From NCBI GenBank assembly GCA_963665075.1, contig OY762063.1:1364001-1428000 (forward strand): a DNA stretch of 64,000 nt. The letters are read 5' to 3'. A program made the translations under genes and the position numbers. Below, one piece after another: positions 15,260-24,539 of the stretch. The first letter of the stretch is position 1, and each line of letters opens with the position of its first letter. The notes beneath the pieces are model-generated. The model was not told the origin of the DNA and did no database searches. It saw nothing but the letters and a program-made list of their open reading frames with translations. The stretch comes from JAPULR01 sp963665075 (lineage in GTDB: Bacteria; Chloroflexota; Dehalococcoidia; Lucifugimonadales; GCA-2712585).

Positions 15260-17020
15260 ATGCAGATTCTCCTTCGCCTTGCGCGACACGGCTTCAGATA
15301 CAAGCGGTATCTCTTCCTTGCCTGGTTGTCCATCCTTGGGGCCAACGCTCTAGCCCTTGCCGTCCCCTGGCTGATCGGCGACGCCGTCGACCAGGTGCTG
15401 ACGGACGGGGACAGGCGCGGCCTGATTCTCCTGGGCGTTTCGCTGGTGCTCATCAGCGTAGTGCGCGGCGCGTTCAGCTACGGGCAGACCTACTTCGCGG
15501 AAAACGTATCCTCGCGGGTCACTTACTCCCTGAAGAACGACTTGCTCAAGAGGATGCAGGGGTTGAGCTTCGCATTCCATGATAAGCGAAACACGGGCGA
15601 CCTCATGTCGGTGGTCACCTACGACGTAGAGAGCACCCGAATGTTCATCAACTTCGGCATGGTGCGCTCCCTTCAGTTGACTATTCTTATCGGCGGCATA
15701 GCGCCCCTCCTCCTTATTCTCCACTGGCAGCTGGCTCTGATAAGCCTCGCCGGCGTGCCCATAACCCTGTACACGACCATGACCATCACTACTCGAATGC
15801 GGCGGATTTGGCGGTCCGTCCAGCGAAAGATGGGAGTGCTGACCACCGTGCTTCAGGAGAACCTGGTGGGCATGCGGGTGGTCAAGTCCCTGGGCGCGGA
15901 GGAGGCCCAGAAGAAGCTGTTTCACGGCCATTCCTTCCAGGTCTCCGAGGAGACCTTCGCCGCCAACCGGCTCCGGGTCGCGAACACGGCCTTCCTGACC
16001 TTCATGTACATCGGCGCCACCGGGCTGGTCGTCCTCTTCGGAGGTCGCTGGGTGCTCGACGGCAGCCTGACCGCGGGCGAACTGACCACGTTCCTGCTCT
16101 TCCTGGGTCTGCTGGTGATGCCGGTGCGGATGCTGGGATGGGCCGTCAACGTCTTCACCCGCGCCATGTCCTCCGGCGAGCGGATCTTCCAGATCCTCGA
16201 CTCCCCCTCGCCCGTGGCGGACAAGAGGGGCGCCAGGGAGATGGGTCACGCCGAGGGAGAGGTCGTCTTCGAAAATGTTTCCTTCTCCTACAACGCAATC
16301 ACGCCCACGCTGACCAACGTGAGTTTTCGCATCGAGCCGGGCCAGAAGGTCGCCGTGCTGGGCGCCGCGGGCAGCGGCAAGACCACCATCTGCAACCTGA
16401 TACCCCGCTTCTACGATCCAACCGACGGCGAGGTGACCATCGACGGGGTGAACGTGAAGGACGTGACGCTGAACTCGCTGCGTCACAACGTGGGAATCGT
16501 CTTCCAGGACGTATTTCTCTTCCAGACTACCATACGGGAGAACATCAGCTACGGCGCCAACGGAGTCACCGCCGAGGAGGTGGAGGTCGCCGCCAAGGCA
16601 GCCAATCTTCACGACTTCATAATGACCCTGCCGGAAGGCTACGACACCCAGGTGGGCGAGCGGGGCGTAACCCTCTCCGGCGGTCAGCGCCAGCGGCTGG
16701 CCATCGCCCGCACCCTGCTGATAAACCCGCCGGTGCTGATTCTGGACGACTCCACCTCCAGCGTGGACGTGGAAACTGAAAGGTCTATCCAGAAGGCCCT
16801 GCATCAGGTGATGGAGAACCGCACAACCTTCATCATCGCCCATCGGGTCAGCAGCGTGAAGGAAGCGGATCTGATTCTGGTGCTGAAGGACGGGGAGATA
16901 GCCGCCCAGGGCACCCACGACGAGCTGATCGCCAGGGACGGCTTCTACAAGGACATCTACGAACTCCAGCTGCTTCCGGGGGAAGAGGTGTTCCTGGAAT
17001 CGGCGGTGACCCGTGACTAA
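15260..17020 (+). CDS. ABC exporter half-transporter, subunit 1 (degenerate Walker B)
   Basis: A 586-aa half-transporter of the multidrug/lipid exporter type: six membrane segments in residues 1-300, then a nucleotide-binding domain. Walker A is GAAGSGKTT, the signature is a canonical LSGGQRQR, and Walker B is VLILDDSTSSVD, so the catalytic Glu is Asp. With the next gene it should form a heterodimer in which the site built from this Walker A/B and the partner's LSAGQ signature is degenerate, as in TM287/288 and BmrCD. Substrate unknown. The start lies seven bases after a TATAAT box. Confidence 0.92.
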   Translation: MQILLRLARHGFRYKRYLFLAWLSILGANALALAVPWLIGDAVDQVLTDGDRRGLILLGVSLVLISVVRGAFSYGQTYFAENVSSRVTYSLKNDLLKRMQGLSFAFHDKRNTGDLMSVVTYDVESTRMFINFGMVRSLQLTILIGGIAPLLLILHWQLALISLAGVPITLYTTMTITTRMRRIWRSVQRKMGVLTTVLQENLVGMRVVKSLGAEEAQKKLFHGHSFQVSEETFAANRLRVANTAFLTFMYIGATGLVVLFGGRWVLDGSLTAGELTTFLLFLGLLVMPVRMLGWAVNVFTRAMSSGERIFQILDSPSPVADKRGAREMGHAEGEVVFENVSFSYNAITPTLTNVSFRIEPGQKVAVLGAAGSGKTTICNLIPRFYDPTDGEVTIDGVNVKDVTLNSLRHNVGIVFQDVFLFQTTIRENISYGANGVTAEEVEVAAKAANLHDFIMTLPEGYDTQVGERGVTLSGGQRQRLAIARTLLINPPVLILDDSTSSVDVETERSIQKALHQVMENRTTFIIAHRVSSVKEADLILVLKDGEIAAQGTHDELIARDGFYKDIYELQLLPGEEVFLESAVTRD

Positions 17021-17160
17021 CCCCATCCGCCACTCGTCATTCCCGCGCCCCCTTTCGTCATTCCCGCGAAGGCGGGAATCCATCTTCTCCCCTCTCCTTT
17101 CATGGAGGAAGGCCAGGATTACTACGAACCACACCCCACCGAAAGGACAAACTTCCTAAC
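17021..17160. repeat. Family-1 palindrome between the two ABC half-transporter genes
   Basis: One complete copy near 17056-17082 preceded by a left-half fragment and followed by family-3-like text (CTCCTTTCATGGAGGAAGG). It interrupts what would otherwise be a tight two-gene unit. Confidence 0.7.
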
Positions 17161-18972
17161 ATGGTAGGCTGGAAGAGCGCAACCAGCGCGGACGCCTTCG
17201 ACCACCGGCGCGGCGGTCTGAAGGACTTCAAGATACTCCTGCGGCTCATGCACTACGCCAGCCCTTACCGGGGCCTGGTGGCGCTTGGGCTGATTACAAT
17301 GGTCATCTACACCGCGACTATGGTGGCAACGCCCATAATCGTCCTGCTGGCCATAGAAGCCATCGTGCCGCCGGACCAGAGCACGTCGCGGCTGACTTTC
17401 CTGGTGATAATGTTCTTCGTCAACGCCGGAATCCAGTATCTCACCCACTACATACACCAGGTCGCCATGGCCCGCGTCTCCCAGAACCTGCTGCTGGACG
17501 TGCGCGACGATATGTTCAACCATCTGCAGGCGCTCTCCATGTCCTACTACGACCGGTCGCAGATGGGCCGCATCATGTCCCGCCTTCAGAACGACGTCTT
17601 CCAGATTCAGGAGTTCCTGACCCAGTTTTCCATGACCATCGGCGACATGCTTACCATCGGGGCTATCGTCGTGACCATGTTCTTCATAGACTGGCAGCTG
17701 GCCCTCATTACCCTGACGGTGGTGCCGCCGCTGCTGGCAATCATGCTCATCTGGCAGAACCTCTCATGGCCCCGCTTCATGCGCGTGCGGACGGCCCTCG
17801 CCATCGTCAACGGAAACCTCCAGGAGAACATATCGGGGATGCGGGTAATCCAGAGCATGAACCGGGAGGAGAAGAACCACGAGCACTTCAAAGGGTTGAA
17901 TCGGGACCACCGGGAGGCCCAGCTCAGCTCCCAGAGGTTCTCTGCTTCTCTGATGCCCACCGTAGAGATTCTGAGCGGGGCCGCGATGGCTCTGATAGTA
18001 ATCTTCGGCGGACTGATGACGCTCAACGGCGCCCTGGCCGTGGGCGTAGTCGTCGCCTTCGCCCTCTACGTCCAGCGCTTCTTCGAGCCCATCCGCAACC
18101 TGACCATGCAGTACACCCAGATGCAGCGCGCCATGACCTCCGCGTCGCACATCTTCGAGCTTATCGACGAGAAGCCGGAGATTGTCGACAAGCCCCGCGC
18201 ATTGCGGATGCCCCAGATTCAGGGCAAGGTGGAATTCGACAACGTGCGCTTCAGCTACAACCCTGAGGTGGAGGTGCTGAAGGGCATCAACCTGACCATG
18301 AACCCCGGCGAGACCATCGCCGTGGTGGGAGCCACGGGCGCGGGCAAGACGACCCTTTCGTCCCTGATTCTAAGGCTGTACGACGTTACCAGTGGAAGCA
18401 TACGGGTGGACGGATACGACGTGCGGGAGGTGAATCGCGCCTCCCTGGTGAACCAGATTGGCACGGTGGTGCAGGAGCCGTTCCTGTTTTCGGGGAGCCT
18501 CAAGGACAACATTCGCTTCAACCACCCCCGCGTCACCGACGAGCAGATTGTACGGGCAGCCAAGGTCGTCGGCGCCCACGACTTCGTAATGAAGACGGGG
18601 CAGGGGTACGACTCGCCCGTGGAGGAGCGAGGCATGAACCTCAGCGCCGGCCAGCGACAGCTTATCGCCCTGGCGCGGGCGCTGGTCTTCGACCCGCGCA
18701 TCATCATCCTGGACGAAGCCACGGCGTCGGTGGACAGCCAGACCGAGACGGTGATCCAGGAGGCGTTGGGCAAGGCGTTGGAAGGAAGGACCGCGCTGGT
18801 AATCGCCCACCGGCTCTCGACGGTGCGGAACGCCGACCGGGTAATCGTCATGCACGAAGGCGAAATCGTCGAGGAGGGCAACCACCTCCAACTGCTGCAA
18901 ACGGGCGGGGTTTACTCCAAGCTGTACCGGATGAACTTCGGCGAAAACGGCGCAAGCGAAACGGCTAACTAG
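17161..18972 (+). CDS. ABC exporter half-transporter, subunit 2 (canonical Walker B)
   Basis: A 603-aa half-transporter with six membrane spans and a nucleotide-binding domain: Walker A GATGAGKTT, Walker B IIILDEATASVD with the catalytic Glu present, H-loop VIAHRLSTV. Its signature motif is LSAGQRQL, differing from the canonical LSGGQ. This is complementary to the first subunit, so the pair probably has one active and one degenerate ATP site. It converges on ruvB: the two stop codons overlap by four bases. Confidence 0.92.
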   Translation: MVGWKSATSADAFDHRRGGLKDFKILLRLMHYASPYRGLVALGLITMVIYTATMVATPIIVLLAIEAIVPPDQSTSRLTFLVIMFFVNAGIQYLTHYIHQVAMARVSQNLLLDVRDDMFNHLQALSMSYYDRSQMGRIMSRLQNDVFQIQEFLTQFSMTIGDMLTIGAIVVTMFFIDWQLALITLTVVPPLLAIMLIWQNLSWPRFMRVRTALAIVNGNLQENISGMRVIQSMNREEKNHEHFKGLNRDHREAQLSSQRFSASLMPTVEILSGAAMALIVIFGGLMTLNGALAVGVVVAFALYVQRFFEPIRNLTMQYTQMQRAMTSASHIFELIDEKPEIVDKPRALRMPQIQGKVEFDNVRFSYNPEVEVLKGINLTMNPGETIAVVGATGAGKTTLSSLILRLYDVTSGSIRVDGYDVREVNRASLVNQIGTVVQEPFLFSGSLKDNIRFNHPRVTDEQIVRAAKVVGAHDFVMKTGQGYDSPVEERGMNLSAGQRQLIALARALVFDPRIIILDEATASVDSQTETVIQEALGKALEGRTALVIAHRLSTVRNADRVIVMHEGEIVEEGNHLQLLQTGGVYSKLYRMNFGENGASETAN

Positions 18973-20027
18973 AGCATCCGCCGCTGGGCGTTCAGGCCGC
19001 CGGGGGCGTATTCGACGCCCAGATGCTCGTATGCGCGAGGAGTCGCCGTCCGTCCCCTCGGCGTTCGCTCCAGGAAACCCAACTGCATCAGATACGGCTC
19101 GTAGATGTCCATAATCGTGTCGGCTTCCTCGCTTATGGAAGCCGCCAACGTATGCAGTCCCACCGGCCCGCCGGAGAATTTCTCCACCAGCCCCCGCAGC
19201 AGCCGATGGTCCACGTCGTCCAGCCCCAGACTGTCTATCTCCAGCTTGTCCAGCGCTTGAAGGCACACCTTCCCCGTAATCTTCCCATCCGCCATCACCA
19301 GCGCGTAGTCGCGGGTGCGCTTCAGCAGCCGGTTCGCCACCCTCGGCGTTCCCCGCGAGCGGCTGGCTATCGCCCCAACCCCCTTCTTGTCCACGGAAAC
19401 GTCCAGAATGTCCGCCGACCGCTTCACAATCTGCCCCATAGCCTTCTCATCATAGAAGTCCAACCGGTAGATAGACCCGAACCTGTCCCGCAGGGGCGGG
19501 CTTATCATGGCGTAGCGGGTGGTCGCGCCGATGAGGGTGAAAGGGTTGACCCGCAGGTTCATGGCCCGCGCCGCCAGCCCTTTGCCCATCATCCAGGAGA
19601 GGAAGAAATCCTCCATCGCCGGGTATAGCACTTCTTCGACGACGCGGCTGAGGCGGTGAATCTCGTCGATGAACAGCACGTCGCCCTTGCCGAGGCTGGT
19701 CAGAATCGCCGCCATGTCGCCGGCGCGCTCGATGGCGGGGCCGGACGTGACGCGGATGTTGACGTTCATCTCCTGGGCGATGATGTGGCCCAGGGTGGTC
19801 TTGCCCAGCCCCGGCGGGCCGTAGAGAAGCACGTGGTCCAGCGGCTCCTCCCGCATGAGGGCGGCGCGGATGGCGATGAGCAGGTTCTCCTTCACCCGCT
19901 CCTGGCCGACGAACTCGTCGAGCAGGCGCGGACGCAGGGAGGTGTCCAGCCCGGCGTCTTCCTGTCGGGCCTTGCCGGAAACCAGCCGGGGGTTGGGGGC
20001 GTTGCGGTTGGGGGAACGGTTCTGCAT
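18969..20027 (-). CDS. ruvB: Holliday junction branch migration helicase RuvB
   Basis: The hexameric motor of the RuvAB complex. The 352-aa protein has LRPRLLDEFVGQERVKENL, Walker A YGPPGLGKTTL, Walker B LFIDEIHRL, sensor 1 GATTR, the arginine finger region LRDRFG and the C-terminal winged helix (EPYLMQLGFLERTPRGR). The ATG at 20027 (MQNRSPNRN) is preferred; the upstream in-frame ATG at 20120 would add 31 unlike residues. ruvA and ruvC are not adjacent in this window. Confidence 0.96.
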   Translation of the reverse strand: MQNRSPNRNAPNPRLVSGKARQEDAGLDTSLRPRLLDEFVGQERVKENLLIAIRAALMREEPLDHVLLYGPPGLGKTTLGHIIAQEMNVNIRVTSGPAIERAGDMAAILTSLGKGDVLFIDEIHRLSRVVEEVLYPAMEDFFLSWMMGKGLAARAMNLRVNPFTLIGATTRYAMISPPLRDRFGSIYRLDFYDEKAMGQIVKRSADILDVSVDKKGVGAIASRSRGTPRVANRLLKRTRDYALVMADGKITGKVCLQALDKLEIDSLGLDDVDHRLLRGLVEKFSGGPVGLHTLAASISEEADTIMDIYEPYLMQLGFLERTPRGRTATPRAYEHLGVEYAPGGLNAQRRML

Positions 20028-20110
20028 TTGCAACCATAATAGGCAGGCAAAGCAAGGGCCGTCAACGAAGGGGGTTAGCAAGGCGGTCGGCGCACGGCGT
20101 GTGGAAAGGG

Positions 20111-20116
20111 TATAAT
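20111..20116 (+). promoter_or_regulatory. -10 box for the PaREP1/HEPN-like pair
   Basis: A perfect TATAAT lies 41 bases upstream of the start of the gene at 20157, in the gap between that gene and divergent ruvB. No clear -35 is seen. Confidence 0.4.
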
Positions 20117-20156
20117 TCATTGACGTCTACGAATCGACAGTCAGGGAAAATACGAA

Positions 20157-20540
20157 ATGGTGCAAAAAACAACCACCCATCGACAACAAAGCCGCATATT
20201 CCTCGCCCAGGCTTACGAAGAGTTGGCCAAAGGCGACTTGCCGCAAGCCTCCGAGAAGGGTTGGGGCGCGGCGGCTCAGATGTTGAAGGCTGTGGCTCAG
20301 GAGCGCGGGTGGTCCAACTCAAAACATCGAGACATATATCAAGTTGTTTGGGACTTGATGGAGGAAACAGGGGATGAGGATCTCTCCGGCCTCTTCAGCG
20401 CCGCCTCCAGCCTTCACGTCAACTTCTACGATCTCACATACCCTGCACATTACATCAGAGGACTCCTCGCGCAGGTAGAGCGACTTGTGGATAAGACGGA
20501 AGCGCTGCTGGAAGCGACTCCTGGAATTGAGGATTGCTAA
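20157..20540 (+). CDS. PaREP1/HEPN-like protein, intact copy
   Basis: A 127-aa all-helical protein with the pattern of PaREP1-type HEPN proteins: AQAYEELAKGDLPQASEKGWGAAAQMLKAVA, then RGWSNSKHRDIYQVVWDL, and FSAASSLHVNFYD. Such proteins are common in archaea and deep-branching bacteria, sometimes next to nucleotidyltransferases; no partner is seen here. A nearly identical but frameshifted copy follows two bases after the stop, with a stretch of about 60 identical bases between copies, so the duplication is recent. Function unknown; RNase activity is possible by family but the RxxxxH motif is not evident. Confidence 0.7.
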   Translation: MVQKTTTHRQQSRIFLAQAYEELAKGDLPQASEKGWGAAAQMLKAVAQERGWSNSKHRDIYQVVWDLMEETGDEDLSGLFSAASSLHVNFYDLTYPAHYIRGLLAQVERLVDKTEALLEATPGIEDC

Positions 20541-20542
20541 CC

Positions 20543-20907
20543 GTGCAGAAAACAATCACACGTCAGGAACAAAGCCGCATATTCCTCGCCCAAGCCTACG
20601 AAGAGCTTGCCAAAGGCGACTTGCCGCAAGCCTCCGAGAAGGGTTGGGGCGCGGCGGCTCAGATGTTGAAGGCCATTGCTCTGGAACGGGCTGGAGCAAC
20701 TCTAGACATCGAGACACGTATGAGGTTGTTCGGGACTTGCGCCTCGAAACCGGCGACTCGGAACTGTCAGTGCAATTTAGTGCTGCCTCTTCCCTTCACG
20801 TCAACTTATATGAAATTAAGTATTCGTCTGATTACATAGAAGACCTTCTCCTACAGGTAGAGTTGTTCGTGCAAAAGCTGGAGGCGCTGCTGGACGCGCC
20901 CGCCTAA
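20543..20907 (+). pseudogene. PaREP1/HEPN-like second copy with a one-base frameshift
   Basis: Tandem duplicate of the preceding gene, starting at GTG 20543 (VQKTITRQEQSRIF). It reads in frame to ...LKAIALER, then one base is missing near 20690, where GAACGGGCTGG should be GAACGGGGCTGG. The frame then continues as GWSNSRHRDTYEVVRDL...FVQKLEALLDAPA to the stop at 20907. Everything else aligns with the intact copy, so this is a recent break or a sequencing error in a G-run. Confidence 0.75.
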
Positions 20908-20952
20908 CCCGCCGCCGTTGCCTCTATTTCTGCCAGCGTCTACAATAGCGGC

Positions 20953-22272
20953 ATGGTTCAGACGAAGATTCGGACCCGTCCTTCCCCGCCGTCGGCCCTC
21001 GCTCGACCTCAAACGCCGACGCCCATAGAGACGCTTGCATCCGAACCCGCCCCCGACTTCTACGACGTGGCGAGCGAGTGGCTCAAGCCCATCCTGCACC
21101 GCGCCGTCGAGAATAAGCGTGAACTTTCGGAAGACGAGGCGTTGGCTTTGGCCCACACTGCCCCCGACGACCTGCCCGGCCTCTGCCGCGCCGCGTCCAT
21201 CCTCCGCGACCGGGGCAAGGGCCGCGTCGTCACCTTCTCCCCCAAGGTCTTCATACCCCTGACCCGCCTCTGCCGAGACTTCTGCGGCTACTGCACCTTC
21301 CGCCAATCCCCCGCCGAAACCAATACGCTCTTTATGACGCCGAATGAGGTGCTGGACGTGGCCCGCGCCGGCCAGCGATTGGGCTGCGCCGAAGCGCTGT
21401 TCACCTTGGGGGAGCATCCGGAGCAGCGATACGCCGAAGCGCAGGAATGGCTGGACAAAGCCGGCTTTCGGACGACGCTGGAGTATCTGACCCACGTCTC
21501 CCGCATAACCCTCGACCAGACCTCCATGCTGCCCCACGCCAACCCCGGCGTCATGAGCCGCCGTGAGATGGCGTCCCTTCGCCCGGTGAACGCCTCGATG
21601 GGCGTCATGCTGGAAACCCTCAGCGAACGTCTCTGCTTCCAAGGCGGGCCCCACGTCAACGCGCCCAGCAAGCACCCCGCCGTCCGTCTCAAAACCCTCG
21701 ACCTGGCGGGACAACTGAAAGTCCCCTTCACCACCGGCATCCTCATCGGCATCGGCGAGACCCGCCGCGAACGCGTCGAATCCCTCCTGGCAATCGCCCG
21801 CTCCCACCGAAAGTACGGCCACGTGCAGGAAGTCATCGTCCAGAATTTCCGCGCCAAGCCGGACACCGACATGGAAGGCCACCCCGACGCCGCAACCCAA
21901 GACCTGCTCTGGACCGTGGCCGTGGCGCGGCTCATTCTCGGCCCGTCGGTCAACCTCCAGGTGCCGCCAAATCTCAACCAAACCGACTACCCCCTCTTTC
22001 TGACGGCGGGCATCAACGATTGGGGCGGCGTTTCGCCCCTGACAATCGACTACGTGAACCCGGAAGCGCCGTGGCCGCAAATTGCCCAACTTCGCCGCCG
22101 CACCGAGGCGATGGGCTTCCGACTCAAACCCCGTCTGCCCATCTACCCGGAGTTTTTCATGGATAGAGACGACTTCGCCGACCCGCCCATGCGGGAGCGG
22201 CTTCTGGACATGGCCGACGAGGACGGATACTTTAAGGGGGGCGTCGAAAGGTATGTCAATGCAACCAACTGA
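20953..22272 (+). CDS. cofG: F420 biosynthesis: 7,8-didemethyl-8-hydroxy-5-deazariboflavin synthase subunit CofG
   Basis: A radical SAM enzyme that, with CofH, forms the Fo chromophore of coenzyme F420 from tyrosine and 5-amino-6-ribitylaminouracil. The 439-aa protein has the radical SAM cluster motif CRDFCGYC (CxxxCxxC), then YCTFRQSP, LGEHPEQRY, HANPGVMS and GILIGIGETRRERVE. An N-terminal stretch of about 50 residues precedes the core. It opens a tight run cofG-cofH-cofD-cofC followed by a luciferase-like oxidoreductase that may use the cofactor, and it overlaps cofH by 20 bases. Confidence 0.95.
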   Translation: MVQTKIRTRPSPPSALARPQTPTPIETLASEPAPDFYDVASEWLKPILHRAVENKRELSEDEALALAHTAPDDLPGLCRAASILRDRGKGRVVTFSPKVFIPLTRLCRDFCGYCTFRQSPAETNTLFMTPNEVLDVARAGQRLGCAEALFTLGEHPEQRYAEAQEWLDKAGFRTTLEYLTHVSRITLDQTSMLPHANPGVMSRREMASLRPVNASMGVMLETLSERLCFQGGPHVNAPSKHPAVRLKTLDLAGQLKVPFTTGILIGIGETRRERVESLLAIARSHRKYGHVQEVIVQNFRAKPDTDMEGHPDAATQDLLWTVAVARLILGPSVNLQVPPNLNQTDYPLFLTAGINDWGGVSPLTIDYVNPEAPWPQIAQLRRRTEAMGFRLKPRLPIYPEFFMDRDDFADPPMRERLLDMADEDGYFKGGVERYVNATN

Positions 22273-23572
22273 AATTTCTTCCCCTCGTTCACTGGAATCC
22301 CTTGTTGGCACAGTTGACCTCGCCGTAGGTCGCGCGCTGTCCGACGCCCTGGAGGGCAAGGACATCTCCGTCGAGCAGGCGGTCACCCTCTTCGAAACCT
22401 CGGGGCTGGAACTTAACGCCACCCAGATGGTAGCCGACGAACTCCGACGCCGCACCGTCGGTGACCTCGTCACCTACGTGGTCAACCGCAACATCAACTT
22501 CACCAACGTCTGCATCAAGCGCTGCGGCTTCTGCGCCTTCAGCCGCGACCATCGGCAGGAGGAGGGCTACTTCCTGCCCATAACCGAGGTTATTCGCCGC
22601 GCTCGCGAAGCGTGGGATTTGGGCGCGACGGAGGTCTGCATCCAGGCGGGTTTGCCTCCCCAGATGGAGGGGGATCTCTACGTCCGCATCTGCGAGGCCA
22701 TCAAGGAAGAACTGCCCGACATCCACATCCACGGCTTCTCCCCGGAGGAGGTGCTCTACGGCGCCACCCGCTCCCGATGCACCATCCGCGAATACCTGCA
22801 ATCCCTCAAAGAAGCCGGCGTTGGCAGCCTTCCGGGGACGTCGGCGGAGATTCTCGACCAGGAACTTCGCGACCGGATAGCCCCCGGCAGAATCACCACC
22901 GAAAGCTGGATTGAAGTCATCACCACCGCCCACTCGCTGGGCATTCCCACTACTTCTACCATCATGTTCGGCCACATCGAAACCAACGAGCATAAGGCGC
23001 GGCACATCGCCCTCATCCGCGACGTCCAGAAGGCAAGTGGCGGCATCACCGAATTCGTTCCCCTGAGCTTCGTCCACGCCGAAGCGCCCATGCACTTCCA
23101 GCAGACCGTTGACGGCCTTCGCAGCGGCGCCACCGGTTCCGAGGTGGTTAAGGTTCACGCCATCGCCCGCATCATGCTCAACAACTGGATTCCCAACATC
23201 CAGGCGTCATGGGTCAAGGAAGGCTTGCGGATGTCTCAGATTCTCCTGCTGGCAGGAGTCAACGACCTGGGCGGCAGTCTGATAAACGAAAGCATATCCA
23301 CCGCCGCGGGCGCCCAGCACGGACAGCTTGTGCGTCCCTCCGAGTTCCGCAGCACTATTCGCGACGTGGGCCGCATTCCCGCCGAGCGATACACCACGTA
23401 CACGCTAAAACGTATCTTCGACGACCACGACGACCCCCAGGACCCGCTGGACCTGCTGGAGGGCAACCTGGAGGAGCGGTTCGGTTCCTATGACGCGATG
23501 GTGAAGATGAAAGGCTTTCGGTTCGTGCATCCCAAGCGCCGGGGCAAAGCCAAGTCCCCCACCGTCCTCTAG
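22253..23572 (+). CDS. cofH: F420 biosynthesis: Fo synthase subunit CofH
   Basis: Second radical SAM subunit of Fo synthase. The cluster motif is CIKRCGFCAF; other family stretches are VNRNINFTNVC, QAGLPPQMEGDLY, IHIHGFSPEEV, LPGTSAEIL and TSTIMFGHIE. The ATG at 22253 (MSMQPTEIS) gives 439 aa; the longer frame reads across cofG. Separate cofG and cofH genes rather than the fused fbiC form are as in archaea and many Chloroflexota. Confidence 0.95.
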   Translation: MSMQPTEISSPRSLESLVGTVDLAVGRALSDALEGKDISVEQAVTLFETSGLELNATQMVADELRRRTVGDLVTYVVNRNINFTNVCIKRCGFCAFSRDHRQEEGYFLPITEVIRRAREAWDLGATEVCIQAGLPPQMEGDLYVRICEAIKEELPDIHIHGFSPEEVLYGATRSRCTIREYLQSLKEAGVGSLPGTSAEILDQELRDRIAPGRITTESWIEVITTAHSLGIPTTSTIMFGHIETNEHKARHIALIRDVQKASGGITEFVPLSFVHAEAPMHFQQTVDGLRSGATGSEVVKVHAIARIMLNNWIPNIQASWVKEGLRMSQILLLAGVNDLGGSLINESISTAAGAQHGQLVRPSEFRSTIRDVGRIPAERYTTYTLKRIFDDHDDPQDPLDLLEGNLEERFGSYDAMVKMKGFRFVHPKRRGKAKSPTVL

Positions 23573-23578
23573 CGTCCC

Positions 23579-24532
23579 ATGCCGGCGACACCGGGGCCGG
23601 TTCTGGCCTTGGCGGGCGGCGTGGGCGGCGCAAAGCTCGCCCTCGGCCTTGCCCGCGTGTTGTCGTCGGATGAGCTTGTCATCGTTGTCAACACCGGCGA
23701 CGACGAGGAGTTCCACGGCCTCCACATTTCGCCCGACCTGGATACGGTGATGTACACCCTGAGCGGCCTGTCCGACCAGGAGCGGGGATGGGGACTTTCC
23801 GGCGAGACTTTTCAAGCGTTGGAGATGCTTCGAGCCTACGGAGTGCCTACGTGGTTCAACCTGGGGGACAGGGACTTGGCGACTCACATACGTCGAACGC
23901 AGCTTCTACGGGAAGGATGGGCGCTGTCGGAGGTGACGCGGGAGTTGTGCCGTCAGCTTGGCATCCTTCACACGGTTGCGCCTATGACGGACGACCGTGT
24001 TCGCACGATTGTCGAAACGACGGAAGGCGTCCTTGCCTTCCAAGACTACTTCGTGCGTCTGCGCTGCGAACCCGCCGCCAAGGCCGTGGAATTTCAAGGC
24101 GCAACCGACGCCCAGCCTTCCCCCGCCTTCGACGAAGCGCTGAACAACGCCCGCGCCATCGTATTCTGCCCCTCCAACCCCTTCCTCAGCATCGACCCCA
24201 TCCTTGCCGTCGGCGACGTTCGGGAACGAATCCGTCGCTTCCTCGGCCCCCGCATCGTCGTCAGCCCCATCGTCGGCGGCGCCGCCATCCGCGGCCCCGC
24301 AGCCAAGATGATGAAGGAACTTGGGCACCCCGTGTCCAGCGTAGGCGTAGCCCGCAAGTATCGCGGTCTCTGCGACCACTTCGTCATCGACAACGCCGAC
24401 GCCGGCCATGCGAAAACCATCGACGCCCTCGGCATGAAGTCCTACGTCACCAACACCATAATGCAAACGGAAGCGGATAAAATCCGCTTGGCGCGCCACG
24501 TTCTCCAACTGATAGAAACGGAAGGAAGCTAG
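23579..24532 (+). CDS. cofD: 2-phospho-L-lactate (or PEP) transferase CofD
   Basis: Transfers the activated 2-phospholactate or PEP-derived moiety from CofC to Fo, giving F420-0 or its dehydro form. The 317-aa protein has the N-terminal ALAGGVGGAKLALGLA phosphate-binding loop, VVNTGDDEEFHGLHISPDLDTVMY, WFNLGDRDLATH, FCPSNPFLSIDPIL and VSPIVGGAAIRGPAAKMM. It begins seven bases after cofH and ends eight before cofC, consistent with one operon. CofE (gamma-glutamyl ligase) is not in the window. Confidence 0.95.
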   Translation: MPATPGPVLALAGGVGGAKLALGLARVLSSDELVIVVNTGDDEEFHGLHISPDLDTVMYTLSGLSDQERGWGLSGETFQALEMLRAYGVPTWFNLGDRDLATHIRRTQLLREGWALSEVTRELCRQLGILHTVAPMTDDRVRTIVETTEGVLAFQDYFVRLRCEPAAKAVEFQGATDAQPSPAFDEALNNARAIVFCPSNPFLSIDPILAVGDVRERIRRFLGPRIVVSPIVGGAAIRGPAAKMMKELGHPVSSVGVARKYRGLCDHFVIDNADAGHAKTIDALGMKSYVTNTIMQTEADKIRLARHVLQLIETEGS

Positions 24533-24539
24533 CGCCGCC

